Below are positions 16,735-25,971 of a DNA stretch of 64,000 nt, piece by piece. The DNA is from Thermaurantimonas sp046295455. GTDB lineage: Bacteria > Bacteroidota > Bacteroidia > Flavobacteriales > Schleiferiaceae. The position numbers and the translations under genes are program-made. Location of the stretch: assembly GCA_046295455.1 (NCBI GenBank), contig JBKBNI010000001.1:62001-126000 (forward strand). Reading direction: 5' to 3'. Below the pieces are notes generated by a model that worked only from the letters and a program-made list of their open reading frames with translations, made no database searches and had not been told where the DNA came from. The first letter of the stretch is position 1, and every line of letters begins with the position of its first letter.

Positions 16735-18702
16735 ATGTTTAAAAGTAGTCTGGTTAAAGGTATATGCATTGCAAGTATAACCTTTTCGGCTTATTCTCAA
16801 AAAACAACTGACCCACTTTTTACAATCGATAATGAACCTGTTTTCGCGGATGAATTTTTAGCAATCTATCAGAAAAACAGAGAGATCGGCCAGCAGATCG
16901 ACCCCAAAAGTCCCGAAGAGTACCTCAGAATGTACATTGACTTCAAACTGAAAGTCAGGGAAGCACGCGCCCAAGGTTTAGATACACTCGAAAATTTTCG
17001 AAACGAATTCAGGAGTTATCGCGCATCCCTGGCAAAACCTTATTTTACGGACAATACCGTGAATGAATCGCTGATCAGGGAAGCATATGAGCGTATGCAA
17101 AAAGATATCCGGGCAGGTCATATCATGCTCGAGCTGCCGCAAAACGCAGCTCCATCCGATACAGTCCGGGCGTACAATGAGATTATGAAAATCCGACAAG
17201 ATATACTCTCCGGCAAGACAACATTTGAAGAGGTTGCTCGACGTCTGTCCAAAGACACCTATAGTGCCCAGAATGGTGGGGATTTGGGATTTTTTACCGT
17301 TTTCAATATGGTTTATCCCTTTGAATCGGCAGCCTACAATACGCCCATCGGTCAGATATCCATGCCTGTAAGAACCCAGTTTGGTTATCACCTGATAAAA
17401 AAATATGAGGAGCGACCCGCCCGTGGTCAGGTAGAAGTCGCCCATATCATGATCGCTGTGGATCCGAAAAGCGACTCAGCAGCTGTAGCAGAAGCGCAAA
17501 AGAAAATTTATGAGATTTTTGAGCGCATCAAAAGTTTTGAATCCTTCGATGCACTCGCCCGCCAATATTCTGACGACAAAGCCTCAGCCAGAAACGGAGG
17601 CAGACTCCCCCCGTTTGGCATAAATGTCATGGTTCGGGAGTTTGAAGACAAAGCCTTTAGCCTCACTGTGCCATCGACCTACACCGAGCCCTTCAGAACC
17701 CAATATGGATTTCACATTGTTCAGCTGATTAAGCGCTACCCGATCCCCTCTTTTGAAGAGGCGAGAAAAGAATTGGAAGCCAAAGTACAACGAGACGGAC
17801 GCGCGAATCTGAGCAAAGAAGCCGTTTTACAACGTTTAAAAAGAGAGAACAATTACACAGAATACCCAAAAAACATTCAGGCCATTGTCAAATATCTCAA
17901 GCCTGAATACTTAAAAAATGAATGGACACCTGAGAATTACAGCAGAAAAATGAATAAACCTATATTTACGTATGCAGGCAATACATTCACACAATCTGAC
18001 CTGATCGATTTTATGCTGCTCAATCAGGCACAGGATGCTAAGAGCGAAACCCTGGAACGAGAAGTTTGGAAGAATTTTAGTCGATTTACGGAAAGTTACA
18101 TATTCTCGTACGAAGACAGCCGGCTCGAAGAAAAATATCCCGAATTCAGGTATCTGGTCAATGAATACCGCGATGGAATTCTGTTGTTTGAAATTATGGA
18201 AAAAGAAGTCTGGGGAAAAGCTCTGAAAGACTCAGCCGGCCTCATGGATTTCTTTAACAAGCACCGGCAGCTTTATCAATGGAATGAACGCATGAATGCT
18301 ACGATTGTAAAAGTCACCACAGACGCTGTGGCAAAACAGGTAGAGAGGGATCTAAGAAGACGCATTCCCATCGACACCATTGCAGCGCGTGCCAACAAGA
18401 TCAATCCTCTGGAAGTTTCATTCGAAAGAGGTCTCTTCGAAAAGGGAACTCATCAAATCGCAGATATAGTCTGGGGCCGAAACGGCCTCTACAGGCTGCC
18501 TGACAAAGAAGATGGACGAACCGTAATCGTGGATATCCACAAATATCTGCCTTCCGGGCCTAAAACTTTTGAAGAAACCAGAGGAGCAGTCATCACCGAC
18601 TATCAGAATTATCTGGAACAAAAGTGGCTTGAATCTCTTCGTGCCCGCTATCAGGTAACTCTCAACCAGGATGTGTTTCAGTCGATTGTCAATCAGCTGT
18701 AA
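16735..18702 (+). CDS. Periplasmic PpiC-type peptidyl-prolyl isomerase, SurA-like, two rotamase domains
   Basis: Exported folding factor of 655 residues. The signal peptide (SLVKGICIASITFSAYSQ) is followed by a SurA-N-like helical region (IDNEPVFADEFLAIYQKN). Two parvulin domains follow: about 125-230 (IRAGHIMLELP, NGGDLGFFTVFNMVYPFE, TQFGYHLIKKYEERPARGQ) and about 235-345 (VEVAHIMIAVDP, NGGRLPPFG, TQYGFHIVQLI). A long C-terminal helical part of about 300 residues is unusual for SurA itself. In Bacteroidota such proteins probably assist outer-membrane protein folding. The gene overlaps the next one by 1 bp (TAATG), the start of a three-foldase run. Confidence 0.88.
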   Translation: MFKSSLVKGICIASITFSAYSQKTTDPLFTIDNEPVFADEFLAIYQKNREIGQQIDPKSPEEYLRMYIDFKLKVREARAQGLDTLENFRNEFRSYRASLAKPYFTDNTVNESLIREAYERMQKDIRAGHIMLELPQNAAPSDTVRAYNEIMKIRQDILSGKTTFEEVARRLSKDTYSAQNGGDLGFFTVFNMVYPFESAAYNTPIGQISMPVRTQFGYHLIKKYEERPARGQVEVAHIMIAVDPKSDSAAVAEAQKKIYEIFERIKSFESFDALARQYSDDKASARNGGRLPPFGINVMVREFEDKAFSLTVPSTYTEPFRTQYGFHIVQLIKRYPIPSFEEARKELEAKVQRDGRANLSKEAVLQRLKRENNYTEYPKNIQAIVKYLKPEYLKNEWTPENYSRKMNKPIFTYAGNTFTQSDLIDFMLLNQAQDAKSETLEREVWKNFSRFTESYIFSYEDSRLEEKYPEFRYLVNEYRDGILLFEIMEKEVWGKALKDSAGLMDFFNKHRQLYQWNERMNATIVKVTTDAVAKQVERDLRRRIPIDTIAARANKINPLEVSFERGLFEKGTHQIADIVWGRNGLYRLPDKEDGRTVIVDIHKYLPSGPKTFEETRGAVITDYQNYLEQKWLESLRARYQVTLNQDVFQSIVNQL

Positions 18703-19610
18703 TGTCCCAAACACCTCTGTTATTCATTTTAAGCATTCTGCAGGCTGTGATGGTAGTATCCATTACAGCCTGTTCAGATTTTTTAAAGCCCAAAAATGAA
18801 ACACCTTCAGACAGAAGAATACCTATCGCCAGATATAAAAACGAATACCTCTACCTAAGCGACATTTCAGAGTCTCTGACCGGTGCCGAAAACAAAAGTG
18901 ACAGCCTCGATATCATCAACCGAATCGCTCAAAACTGGCTCAAAAACAAAGTGCTGATCGATAAAGCAATGCTGAATCTCGGTGATGAAATCAAAAAATT
19001 TGAAAAACAGATCGAAGACTACAGAAGAGATTTGATCATTTATGCGTATGAGCAAGCTTATATCAATCAAAATCTTGACACCAATATTTCACAAAATGAA
19101 ATAGTTGAATACTACCAAAACAACAAAAACAACTTTCTGCTAAGAGAAAATATTGTGGTATGCGACTATGCAATTTTTCCGAAATCGACGCCGAAGATTG
19201 CAGACATCCGAAAGTATTTTTTTTCTGCTAAAACTAAAAAGGAGATTGCCCAGGTAGAAGAGGCTGCCCTCAAGTATGCACGAGTGTATGCTTACGGTGA
19301 TACCAGCTGGCTTAGCTTACCTGAAATTGTTAAAATCATACCTTTCGTGTCTGAGGCATTAATTTCAGTAGCGAGCCCCAAACAATTCGTATTTGAGGAC
19401 GAGGCTTTTATTTATCTGCTTCACATTCGTCAAATAAAAACTAAAAATTCTCCAGCTCCTTTGGACTATGTATCCGAATCCATTCGAAACACTCTTTTGA
19501 ATACAAGAAAACTGGAACTGCTGAGTCGATTGGAATCCAATTTGCTCAACCAGGCATTGCAACAGAATTTAATAGAAATCATCGTTACCGATAATACACA
19601 CGAGCAGTAG
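18702..19610 (+). CDS. Lipoprotein related to the SurA/PpiC foldases, without a clear rotamase domain
   Basis: A 302-residue protein with a lipoprotein signal: hydrophobic FILSILQAVMVVSITAC with the lipidated Cys at about residue 24. The following helical region (DIINRIAQNWLKNKVLIDKA, and ISQNEIVEYYQNNKNNF) resembles the SurA N- and C-terminal chaperone helices. The parvulin signature (a GG-L-G-F/W loop and a G-[FY]-H-I-V strand) cannot be found in the central part. It may therefore act as a chaperone subunit without isomerase activity. It lies between two SurA-like genes with 1-bp overlap and 1-bp spacing, which implies a joint function. Assignment is by context and helical similarity, not by a diagnostic motif. 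Confidence 0.65.
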   Translation: MSQTPLLFILSILQAVMVVSITACSDFLKPKNETPSDRRIPIARYKNEYLYLSDISESLTGAENKSDSLDIINRIAQNWLKNKVLIDKAMLNLGDEIKKFEKQIEDYRRDLIIYAYEQAYINQNLDTNISQNEIVEYYQNNKNNFLLRENIVVCDYAIFPKSTPKIADIRKYFFSAKTKKEIAQVEEAALKYARVYAYGDTSWLSLPEIVKIIPFVSEALISVASPKQFVFEDEAFIYLLHIRQIKTKNSPAPLDYVSESIRNTLLNTRKLELLSRLESNLLNQALQQNLIEIIVTDNTHEQ

Positions 19611-19611
19611 A

Positions 19612-20997
19612 ATGATGCACAACAAATTTTTGAATCTTTCCATCGTCTTTTTGAGTCTTTTAGGGATTGGACTGATGCCCACAAAACTCTTTGCACAAAA
19701 GAAATCCGTCATAGACGGAATAGCAGCTGTGGTGGGCAGCCGCATAATACTTAAAAGTGAAATAGAAGCTGCCCATGACAATCTGGTACGTCAAGGTCAG
19801 TTGGAGAATACAAAGGAGGACATGTGTTCTGTATTTGAAGACCTTCTCCTGGAAAAACTGCTCATCCACCAGGCTGAAATAGACTCGGTGGTCGTCACAG
19901 AGGAAGAAGCAGATGCCAATATGGAAAGACGAATACAAATGATCGTGCAGCAAATCGGATCAGTTCAGAAACTTGAAGAATTTTATAAAAAATCTATTAT
20001 AGAGATTAAAGAAGAAATGAGTGAAATGATCAAAGACCAATTGACCGCAGAAAAAATGCAGCGAAAAATCACAGAAAAAATTGAAGTGACTCCAACAGAA
20101 ATCATCGAATATTTTTACTCAAGACCCCCGGATAGTCTGCCGATCGTAAATGCAGAAGTAGAGCTTTCACAGATTGTCATCTATCCCAAAATTCGCAAGG
20201 AAGCCAAACAAGACGCCATCGAACGATTAAAAAGACTCAAAGAGCGCATCGAAAGGGGAACCTCATTTGCATCCATGGCTGTGCTCTACTCCGAAGATCC
20301 GGGATCAGCCAAAAACGGAGGAGAATACCGCGGGATAAAAAGAGGTCAGTTTGTAAAAGAATTTGAAGCCGTAGCCTTCAACCTGAGAAAAGGCGAAATA
20401 TCAGACCCCTTTGAGACAGAGTACGGATTTCACATCGTACAGCTCCTGGCCAGGAGGGGGGAAGAATTGGACCTTCGCCATATCCTTATCAAGCCCAAAA
20501 TAGACGATGAAGACCTCGAAGAAGCCAGCAGAAGCCTCGACTCAATCCGAACACTGATTATCGAGGGAGTTCTCAACTTTGAAACAGCTGCAGAGCGATT
20601 CAGCATGGATGAAAACACAAAGTTTAACAAAGGCTTGTACATAAATCCGTACACCCTGGATCCCGCCTGGGAGCTGGGCAATTTGGAACGCGATATATTC
20701 ACCGTCGTTCAAAATCTCAAACCCGGACAGATTTCGGAGCCGGTCTTTTTTCGGAAACCGGACGGCAAAGAAGGTTTTAGGATAATTCGGCTTAACAAAC
20801 GCACCGAAGCCCATAAATTGAACCTCCAGGACGATTACAATAAAGTAAAACAATTGGCCCAGATGGAAAAACAAAATAAAGTGCTCAAGGCATGGATCGA
20901 TCGAAAACTTCAAACAACCTATGTCAGAATCAATCATAATTATTACAACTGTTCTTTCACAAACAACTGGGTAAAAAATTTAGCAACGAATGAGTGA
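19612..20997 (+). CDS. Periplasmic peptidyl-prolyl isomerase, SurA-like
   Basis: A 461-residue protein whose layout is closest to classical SurA. A signal peptide (FLSLLGIGLMPTKLFAQ) is followed by an N-terminal chaperone domain (VIDGIAAVVGSRIILKSEIE, residues about 28-47, the SurA signature). Parvulin domain 1 lies at about 180-285 (NGGEYRGIKRGQFVKEFEAV, EYGFHIVQLLARRGEELDLR) and a second, more divergent one at about 290-395 (HILIKPKIDD, KEGFRIIRL). It would chaperone unfolded outer-membrane proteins in the periplasm. It follows the lipoprotein gene after 1 bp and overlaps moxR by 8 bp, so all four genes are likely on one transcript. Confidence 0.9.
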   Translation: MMHNKFLNLSIVFLSLLGIGLMPTKLFAQKKSVIDGIAAVVGSRIILKSEIEAAHDNLVRQGQLENTKEDMCSVFEDLLLEKLLIHQAEIDSVVVTEEEADANMERRIQMIVQQIGSVQKLEEFYKKSIIEIKEEMSEMIKDQLTAEKMQRKITEKIEVTPTEIIEYFYSRPPDSLPIVNAEVELSQIVIYPKIRKEAKQDAIERLKRLKERIERGTSFASMAVLYSEDPGSAKNGGEYRGIKRGQFVKEFEAVAFNLRKGEISDPFETEYGFHIVQLLARRGEELDLRHILIKPKIDDEDLEEASRSLDSIRTLIIEGVLNFETAAERFSMDENTKFNKGLYINPYTLDPAWELGNLERDIFTVVQNLKPGQISEPVFFRKPDGKEGFRIIRLNKRTEAHKLNLQDDYNKVKQLAQMEKQNKVLKAWIDRKLQTTYVRINHNYYNCSFTNNWVKNLATNE

Positions 20998-21952
20998 TCC
21001 CAAAGAAATCCAGGAGGCAAAAGCCATTATCGAAAAATTCAGGGTACTGAAAAACGAAATTTCAAAGGTAATTATTGGTCAAGAAGAGGTCGTCGAGCAA
21101 CTTTTAATCTGCATTCTGTGCCAGGGTCATTCACTTCTCGTCGGGGTACCAGGACTTGCCAAAACACTACTCATCAATACCCTGGCTAAATCTCTCGGGC
21201 TTCAGTTTAATCGCATACAATTTACACCGGACCTGATGCCCTCGGATATAATCGGCGCTGAAATTCTCGATGAAAACAGGAGATTTAAATTTATACCAGG
21301 CCCTGTATTTGCCAATGTCATCCTCGCAGATGAGATTAACAGAACGCCCCCAAAAACTCAATCTGCACTGCTGGAGGCCATGCAGGAAAAAGCGGTGACC
21401 GCTTCCGGTCAGCGCCATAAACTACCACTTCCCTTCTTTGTACTGGCCACTCAAAACCCCATAGAGCAAGAAGGTACATATCCCCTTCCCGAAGCACAAC
21501 TCGATCGATTTATGTTTAACATCGTGCTGGACTATCCAAACCGTATGGAAGAAATTGAAATCGTAAGACGGACTACCTCGGATGTGCTCCCGACACCTGA
21601 AGTGGTATTTACGGAAGAAAACATCTGGCAATCCTCCTCCATCATCCGGCAACTGCCAGTCTCAGATTTCATTTATGAATACAGCATCGACTTGGTGCGC
21701 AGAACCCGTCCCACCAATGAAAAATCACCTGAAATAACCAAAAAATACCTTAACTGGGGCGCGGGACCACGAGCATCGCAATACTTGGTAATGGCTGCCA
21801 AAGCCTATGGTTTCATTCACGGAAAATTTACCCCCGACGTAGAAGATGTTCAAAAAATGGCGCTACCAGTTCTTCGCCACAGAATTGTCCGAAATTACCA
21901 GGCAGAGGCCGATGGATTAGGAACGGACGACATCATTCGCAAGCTTTTCTAA
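20990..21952 (+). CDS. MoxR-family AAA+ ATPase
   Basis: A 320-residue cytosolic ATPase. Walker A is LLVGVPGLAKTLLINTLA (about 45-62); Walker B is VILADEINRTPPKTQSALLE; sensor 1 is FVLATQNPIEQEGTYPLPEA with the MoxR-specific continuation QLDRFMF; and the C-terminal lid domain ends with GLGTDDIIRKLF. MoxR proteins act as chaperones that insert cofactors or assemble complexes, usually with VWA or DUF58 partner genes alongside. None is adjacent here, since the next gene is convergent miaA only 7 bp away. Linkage to three periplasmic foldase genes is notable, but a functional link is inference. Confidence 0.9.
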   Translation: MSDPKEIQEAKAIIEKFRVLKNEISKVIIGQEEVVEQLLICILCQGHSLLVGVPGLAKTLLINTLAKSLGLQFNRIQFTPDLMPSDIIGAEILDENRRFKFIPGPVFANVILADEINRTPPKTQSALLEAMQEKAVTASGQRHKLPLPFFVLATQNPIEQEGTYPLPEAQLDRFMFNIVLDYPNRMEEIEIVRRTTSDVLPTPEVVFTEENIWQSSSIIRQLPVSDFIYEYSIDLVRRTRPTNEKSPEITKKYLNWGAGPRASQYLVMAAKAYGFIHGKFTPDVEDVQKMALPVLRHRIVRNYQAEADGLGTDDIIRKLF

Positions 21953-21959
21953 ACCAGAA

Positions 21960-22871
21960 TCAGATATCCGAAATTAACTTTTCGGCAAGGGACCGAATCG
22001 CTTCTCTGGCTGGAGTTTGTTTCAACCAAATGATATCGGGCACTTTTTTGTACCAAGTGATTTGCCTTCGTGCATACTGCCGGGTATGTGCCTTGATTTG
22101 TTCGATGCATTCGTCTCTCGATAATTTACCATCCATCATATCAAAGATTTCTCTGCATCCTACGGTTTGCAGAGGTGTGAGTCCCCTTTGAGAATACAGC
22201 GGCATAACCTCTTCAAAGAGGCCTCGCGCTATCATGCCCTCTACTCGTAGATTGATTTGGCGGTGCAGCCATTGTCTATCTGGATTTATCCCCAGAAAGA
22301 CCGTTCTGAAGTTCTTTACAGAGGTGTGATCCTTCTTTAAATATCCTGAGTAGGGTCTACCGGTGTGGATACACACTTCCAAAGCCCGGATCAGCCTGCG
22401 GTGGTTGGAGAGATCTACTCTTTGGTAATAGTCCGGATCGAGGCGCTTGAGCATCTTTTGCAGCGATATTATCCCTTGAGTTTGCCAGATCACCTCCAGC
22501 GAATTTCGTAATTCCTGCGGGGCCGATGGAATATTGTCAAGACCTTCTATCCAGGCTTTTGCATACATTCCGCTGCCACCCACAGCAATACAAACATCCG
22601 ATATCTCAAAAACCTCTGAAAGGATTCTGTCAGCCATGAGTGCAAAATCTGCGGCATTCAGCGGTTCGGAGATACTCCGAAATCCAATACAGTGATGGAC
22701 AGCTTTAGATAGCTGCTCTGATGTGGGCTGAGCCGAAACGACGGGAATTTCTCTGTAAAACTGACGTGAGTCGTATGAAATGATTTGTGTATCAAAATAT
22801 TGGGCCAACCGTATGGCCAGATCGGTCTTGCCGGAGGCCGTCGGCCCCCCTATCACAATTAATGTTTTCAA
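21960..22871 (-). CDS. miaA: tRNA dimethylallyltransferase
   Basis: Transfers a dimethylallyl group to N6 of adenosine 37 in tRNAs that read codons starting with U. The 303-residue protein has the P-loop VIGGPTASGKTDLAIRLA at residues 6-23, ISYDSRQFYREIPVVSAQP with the substrate-binding Asp, HHCIGFRSISEP, and the C-terminal tRNA-binding stretch TVGCREIFDMMDG and THTR-like HTRQYARRQITWYKK. The start is TTG at 22871; no in-frame ATG is available upstream and the residues following match the family N-terminus. It lies 18 bp downstream of the universal stress gene and may be read from that transcript. Confidence 0.95.
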   Translation of the reverse strand: MKTLIVIGGPTASGKTDLAIRLAQYFDTQIISYDSRQFYREIPVVSAQPTSEQLSKAVHHCIGFRSISEPLNAADFALMADRILSEVFEISDVCIAVGGSGMYAKAWIEGLDNIPSAPQELRNSLEVIWQTQGIISLQKMLKRLDPDYYQRVDLSNHRRLIRALEVCIHTGRPYSGYLKKDHTSVKNFRTVFLGINPDRQWLHRQINLRVEGMIARGLFEEVMPLYSQRGLTPLQTVGCREIFDMMDGKLSRDECIEQIKAHTRQYARRQITWYKKVPDIIWLKQTPAREAIRSLAEKLISDI

Positions 22872-22889
22872 ATCATATTCATATTTTTT

Positions 22890-23774
22890 TTAAGATCCAA
22901 TCACTCCTTTGAAAATATCGCGACGAGGAGTGATGGCCAATACTGGAATCTCAGAGTGATATAGTACATCTTGTACATCTGTACCCAGCAGCCGGGTGGC
23001 CAGATCAGGCTCTTCTCCCTCTTCCGTGATGGCGAGAATGTCCCCATTATTTTGATAGGCGAATTCTAATAGTTTTTCTATTTTATCGCGATTAGAGTCG
23101 ATCTCTCTGAAATGTACCTCATGATTGATCCCCGCCTCTGTAAAAAACTGATCAAGTTGTTTTAGAATGACAAGTAGTTTAGACTTCTCTTCATCCCCGA
23201 CAAAAAGACCTATCAGCGATACAGTTGCGTTAAAGAGTCTTGCATAATGTGCAACCGTCGGTGTTTTTTCGCGTGACTTTACATCTACATAGACAGGAAA
23301 GATAATTTTTTTTACAGCTTCCGGATTCTTTGTTCCTTTTACTACCAATACAGGTGGCTGCACAGCCGTAACGGTGCGGTATGCATTGGATCCTAAAAAT
23401 TTCTTCTTGAAATTAGTTGGTTTACCATTAGTTCCCATCACGACCAGGTCAGCATCAATAAGCTCTGTGGTCTTGGCAATTTCTTCATAGACAGTACCTT
23501 TAGCAATGAGGTATTCCACCTCCAGACCGGAAGAGTTTCGCGTTTCGATAGCAAGTTGCTCTAATTTTTCTTCCAAAGTAGCTCTGATTTTAGCTTCTGT
23601 TTGGCTGTCTTCACTAAAAAGACGATTCAAAAATCCCGGATCTTCGATCACGCTTAGCAGGTAAAGTCTGGCGTTCATGGCTTTACCAAAAATTTTTGCT
23701 TGTTCGAGGGCAAGTAAACTTTGGTCTGAAAATCCGATTGGCACAAGTATTTTAGAGTTTTTTGCGGTATTCAT
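22890..23774 (-). CDS. Tandem universal stress protein (two UspA domains)
   Basis: A 294-residue protein of two fused UspA-like domains, residues about 1-145 and 150-294. The first starts KILVPIGFSDQSLLALEQAK and retains an ATP-binding type pattern, VMGTNGKPTNFKKKFLGSNA followed by PVLVV. The second (IIFPVYVDVKSREKTPTVAH) is more divergent. Its glycine loop is largely lost, but VLAITPRR remains at the end. Such proteins accumulate under starvation or stress in the cytosol. The frame is open to a TTG at 23789, but the ATG at 23774 follows the A-rich leader typical here and is preferred. It is probably co-transcribed with miaA. Confidence 0.88.
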   Translation of the reverse strand: MNTAKNSKILVPIGFSDQSLLALEQAKIFGKAMNARLYLLSVIEDPGFLNRLFSEDSQTEAKIRATLEEKLEQLAIETRNSSGLEVEYLIAKGTVYEEIAKTTELIDADLVVMGTNGKPTNFKKKFLGSNAYRTVTAVQPPVLVVKGTKNPEAVKKIIFPVYVDVKSREKTPTVAHYARLFNATVSLIGLFVGDEEKSKLLVILKQLDQFFTEAGINHEVHFREIDSNRDKIEKLLEFAYQNNGDILAITEEGEEPDLATRLLGTDVQDVLYHSEIPVLAITPRRDIFKGVIGS

Positions 23775-24386
23775 TCGTTTTTTATTCAAAATTAAGTGGC
23801 CAAATTATGCAATTATTTTATTTTATTCTGAATTGTTTTAAGGCTCATTTGGTGAAATTTTTTTTTAAAAAATCCGAAACACAGCACCGGTTTCTGTAGC
23901 TGGCGTTTTCACTAAAGATGACTAATACCTGATAAAAGTCGATTCAAATAGCTATTTGTAACTTTCATATGGGGCACCCTTTCAGTGACTCACTGGGTAC
24001 ACACGAGCTCCAGATCATTTTATTATCTTTTTCTTTTAAATAAAAGCATGAGTTTTTTATCTAATCGGAATAATTCCGGAGAGATAAGATGAAAAATTGT
24101 TCAGACGAAGGTAATATTACAGATTTATAACATAAACAGCGCATCTGTAGCCGGACTTCTTAATACAGTCCCTCAGAAAATAACACTGAAGAATAATTTT
24201 CACAAACTCTGATGGCTGTACACCTTGAGGAGCAAAGAACCTGAGCCGGATAAAATTAAGAATGGTGTATTTTATACACTTACATTAACTATTTGAAAAT
24301 AAATTTTTTAGGTCTGTCTTCGTCGAAAATTGTCATGTAAAGACGATATTTGCAATATTTATAACCGTTTAAAAACATCGTTGGAA
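23775..24386. promoter_or_regulatory. 612-bp gap between usp and icd with three short perfect dyads
   Basis: No gene is seen. Three inverted repeats with 6-bp arms stand out: CAGTGA-C-TCACTG (23983-23995), CGGAAT-A-ATTCCG (24066-24078) and GTGTAT-TTT-ATACAC (24265-24279). The last is about 110 bp before the icd ATG and the first two are further away. Near-consensus -7 sequence (ATATTTGC) lies around 24346-24353 for icd. The dyads could be operators or RNA hairpins; nothing shows which regulators would bind. The rest is A/T-rich without coding potential. Confidence 0.4.
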
Positions 24387-25829
24387 ATGTCAAAAACAAG
24401 AATTACCGTAGCAAAAGGAGATGGCATTGGGCCTGAAATAATGGATGCCACATTAAAAATCATCCTGGCAGCAGGAGCACAAATTGAAATTGATGAAATA
24501 GAAGTAGGTGAAAAAGTCTATCTGGCAGGAAATACGGCCGGTATATCCAAAGAATCCTGGGATATCATTATTCGCAACAAAATATTTCTGAAAGCCCCCA
24601 TTACTACTCCCCAAGGCGGAGGGTACAAGTCTCTGAACGTCACAACACGCAAAACCCTCGGACTCTATTCTAATGTGCGCCCATGCCGCAGCTTGCATCC
24701 CTTTGTGCAGACCAAGCATCCTGTGATGGATGTTGTCATCATAAGAGAAAATGAAGAAGATCTATACGCCGGAATCGAACATCAGCAAACGGACGAAGTA
24801 GTACAATGTCTCAAGTTAATCAGTCGTCCGGGCTGCGAAAAAATCATTCGCTACGCATTTGAATATGCCCGCGCCTATAACCGCAAAAAAGTGACCTGCT
24901 TTACAAAAGACAATATCATGAAGCAAACGGACGGTTTGTTTCACAAGGTATTTGACGAAATCGGACAGGAATATCCCGATTTGGAAAAAGAGCACTGGAT
25001 CATCGATATCGGTGCAGCCAAACTCGCCGATACACCAGAGGCATTCGATGTCATTGTAATGCCGAATCTGTACGGGGATGTTCTCAGTGATGTGGCAGCC
25101 CAAATTACCGGTTCGGTGGGTCTTGCAGGTTCTGCCAATATTGGTGACGAGTATGCTATGTTTGAAGCCATTCACGGATCAGCTCCACGTAGAGCAGGCC
25201 AGAATGTTGCTAATCCTTCAGGACTACTTCAGGGTGCAATCCTGATGCTGATACACATCGGACAAGGGGATGTGGCCGAACGTGTACAAAATGCATGGCT
25301 CAAAACCCTGGAAGACGGCATTCACACATATGATATATATAAAGAAGGTGTCAGTAAAGCTAAGGTCGGGACAAGCCAGTTTGCCGATGCTGTAATCGAG
25401 AGACTGGGCCAAATCCCCAAAACCCTTAAAGCCGTAAGTTTTAAAGCCGGAACTGCATTCAAATTGCCCAAATACGAGCGCAAGTCACCCGCTAAAAAGG
25501 ATTTGGTCGGTGTAGATCTCTTTGTACACTGGCCGGGTTTCAATCCCAATGAAATCGGCAAAAAACTTGAAACGCTGAATAATGGTAATGTATATCTCGA
25601 TATGATCACCAATCGCGGTGTAAAAGTTTATCCAGATGGTTTTGAGGCTACGTTTTGCACCGACCACTGGCGCTGCCGGTTTAAGACCAATAACGGCAAA
25701 AACATGACAAAAAATCAAATCATTGATCTGCTGACCAAAGCCGAGGCTGCGGGCATCGACGTTATTAAAACAGAAAATTTGTATTACTTCAATGGCGAAC
25801 GGGCATTCTCATTAGGCCAGGGTCAATAA
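24387..25829 (+). CDS. icd: Isocitrate dehydrogenase, C-terminally extended type
   Basis: Oxidative decarboxylation of isocitrate to 2-oxoglutarate in the TCA cycle, cytosolic. The catalytic core has ITVAKGDGIGPEIMDATLKI at the N-terminus, RENEEDLYAGIEH, the metal/substrate region DVIVMPNLYGDVLSDVAAQI, and EAIHGSAPRRAGQNVANPSG for cofactor binding. About 140 extra residues follow the core (from about 340, DLVGVDLFVHWPGFNPNEIG), as in the Thermus thermophilus type enzyme. NADP use is likely for this subgroup but not proved by sequence. The frame is open to a TTG at 24330; the ATG at 24387 (MSKTRITVAKGDG) matches the family start. A terminator follows 22 bp after the stop. Confidence 0.93.
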   Translation: MSKTRITVAKGDGIGPEIMDATLKIILAAGAQIEIDEIEVGEKVYLAGNTAGISKESWDIIIRNKIFLKAPITTPQGGGYKSLNVTTRKTLGLYSNVRPCRSLHPFVQTKHPVMDVVIIRENEEDLYAGIEHQQTDEVVQCLKLISRPGCEKIIRYAFEYARAYNRKKVTCFTKDNIMKQTDGLFHKVFDEIGQEYPDLEKEHWIIDIGAAKLADTPEAFDVIVMPNLYGDVLSDVAAQITGSVGLAGSANIGDEYAMFEAIHGSAPRRAGQNVANPSGLLQGAILMLIHIGQGDVAERVQNAWLKTLEDGIHTYDIYKEGVSKAKVGTSQFADAVIERLGQIPKTLKAVSFKAGTAFKLPKYERKSPAKKDLVGVDLFVHWPGFNPNEIGKKLETLNNGNVYLDMITNRGVKVYPDGFEATFCTDHWRCRFKTNNGKNMTKNQIIDLLTKAEAAGIDVIKTENLYYFNGERAFSLGQGQ

Positions 25830-25851
25830 TTCTTCTTACTCAGTCATTAAA

Positions 25852-25882
25852 TAAATACCCGACCAGGTCGGGTATTTTTTAT
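25852..25882 (+). terminator. Rho-independent terminator of icd
   Basis: AATACCCGAC pairs with GTCGGGTATT around a 3-nt loop (CAG) and is followed by a run of T on the plus strand. It lies just after the icd stop codon. Confidence 0.88.
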
Positions 25883-25900
25883 TTCAAGCAAAGCATCAGA

Positions 25901-25936
25901 AATAAAAACCCCGGCCTTGCGGTATACATGCCGGGG
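25901..25936 (-). terminator. Rho-independent terminator of the beta-helix protein gene
   Basis: CCCCGGC (25909-25915) pairs with GCCGGGG (25930-25936). On the minus strand the hairpin is followed by TTTTTATTT. It serves the gene ending at 25972 and stands back to back with the icd terminator. Confidence 0.75.
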
Positions 25937-25971
25937 CTTTTGCGGAGTTTGCCATCAACCCAAAAATGCTG

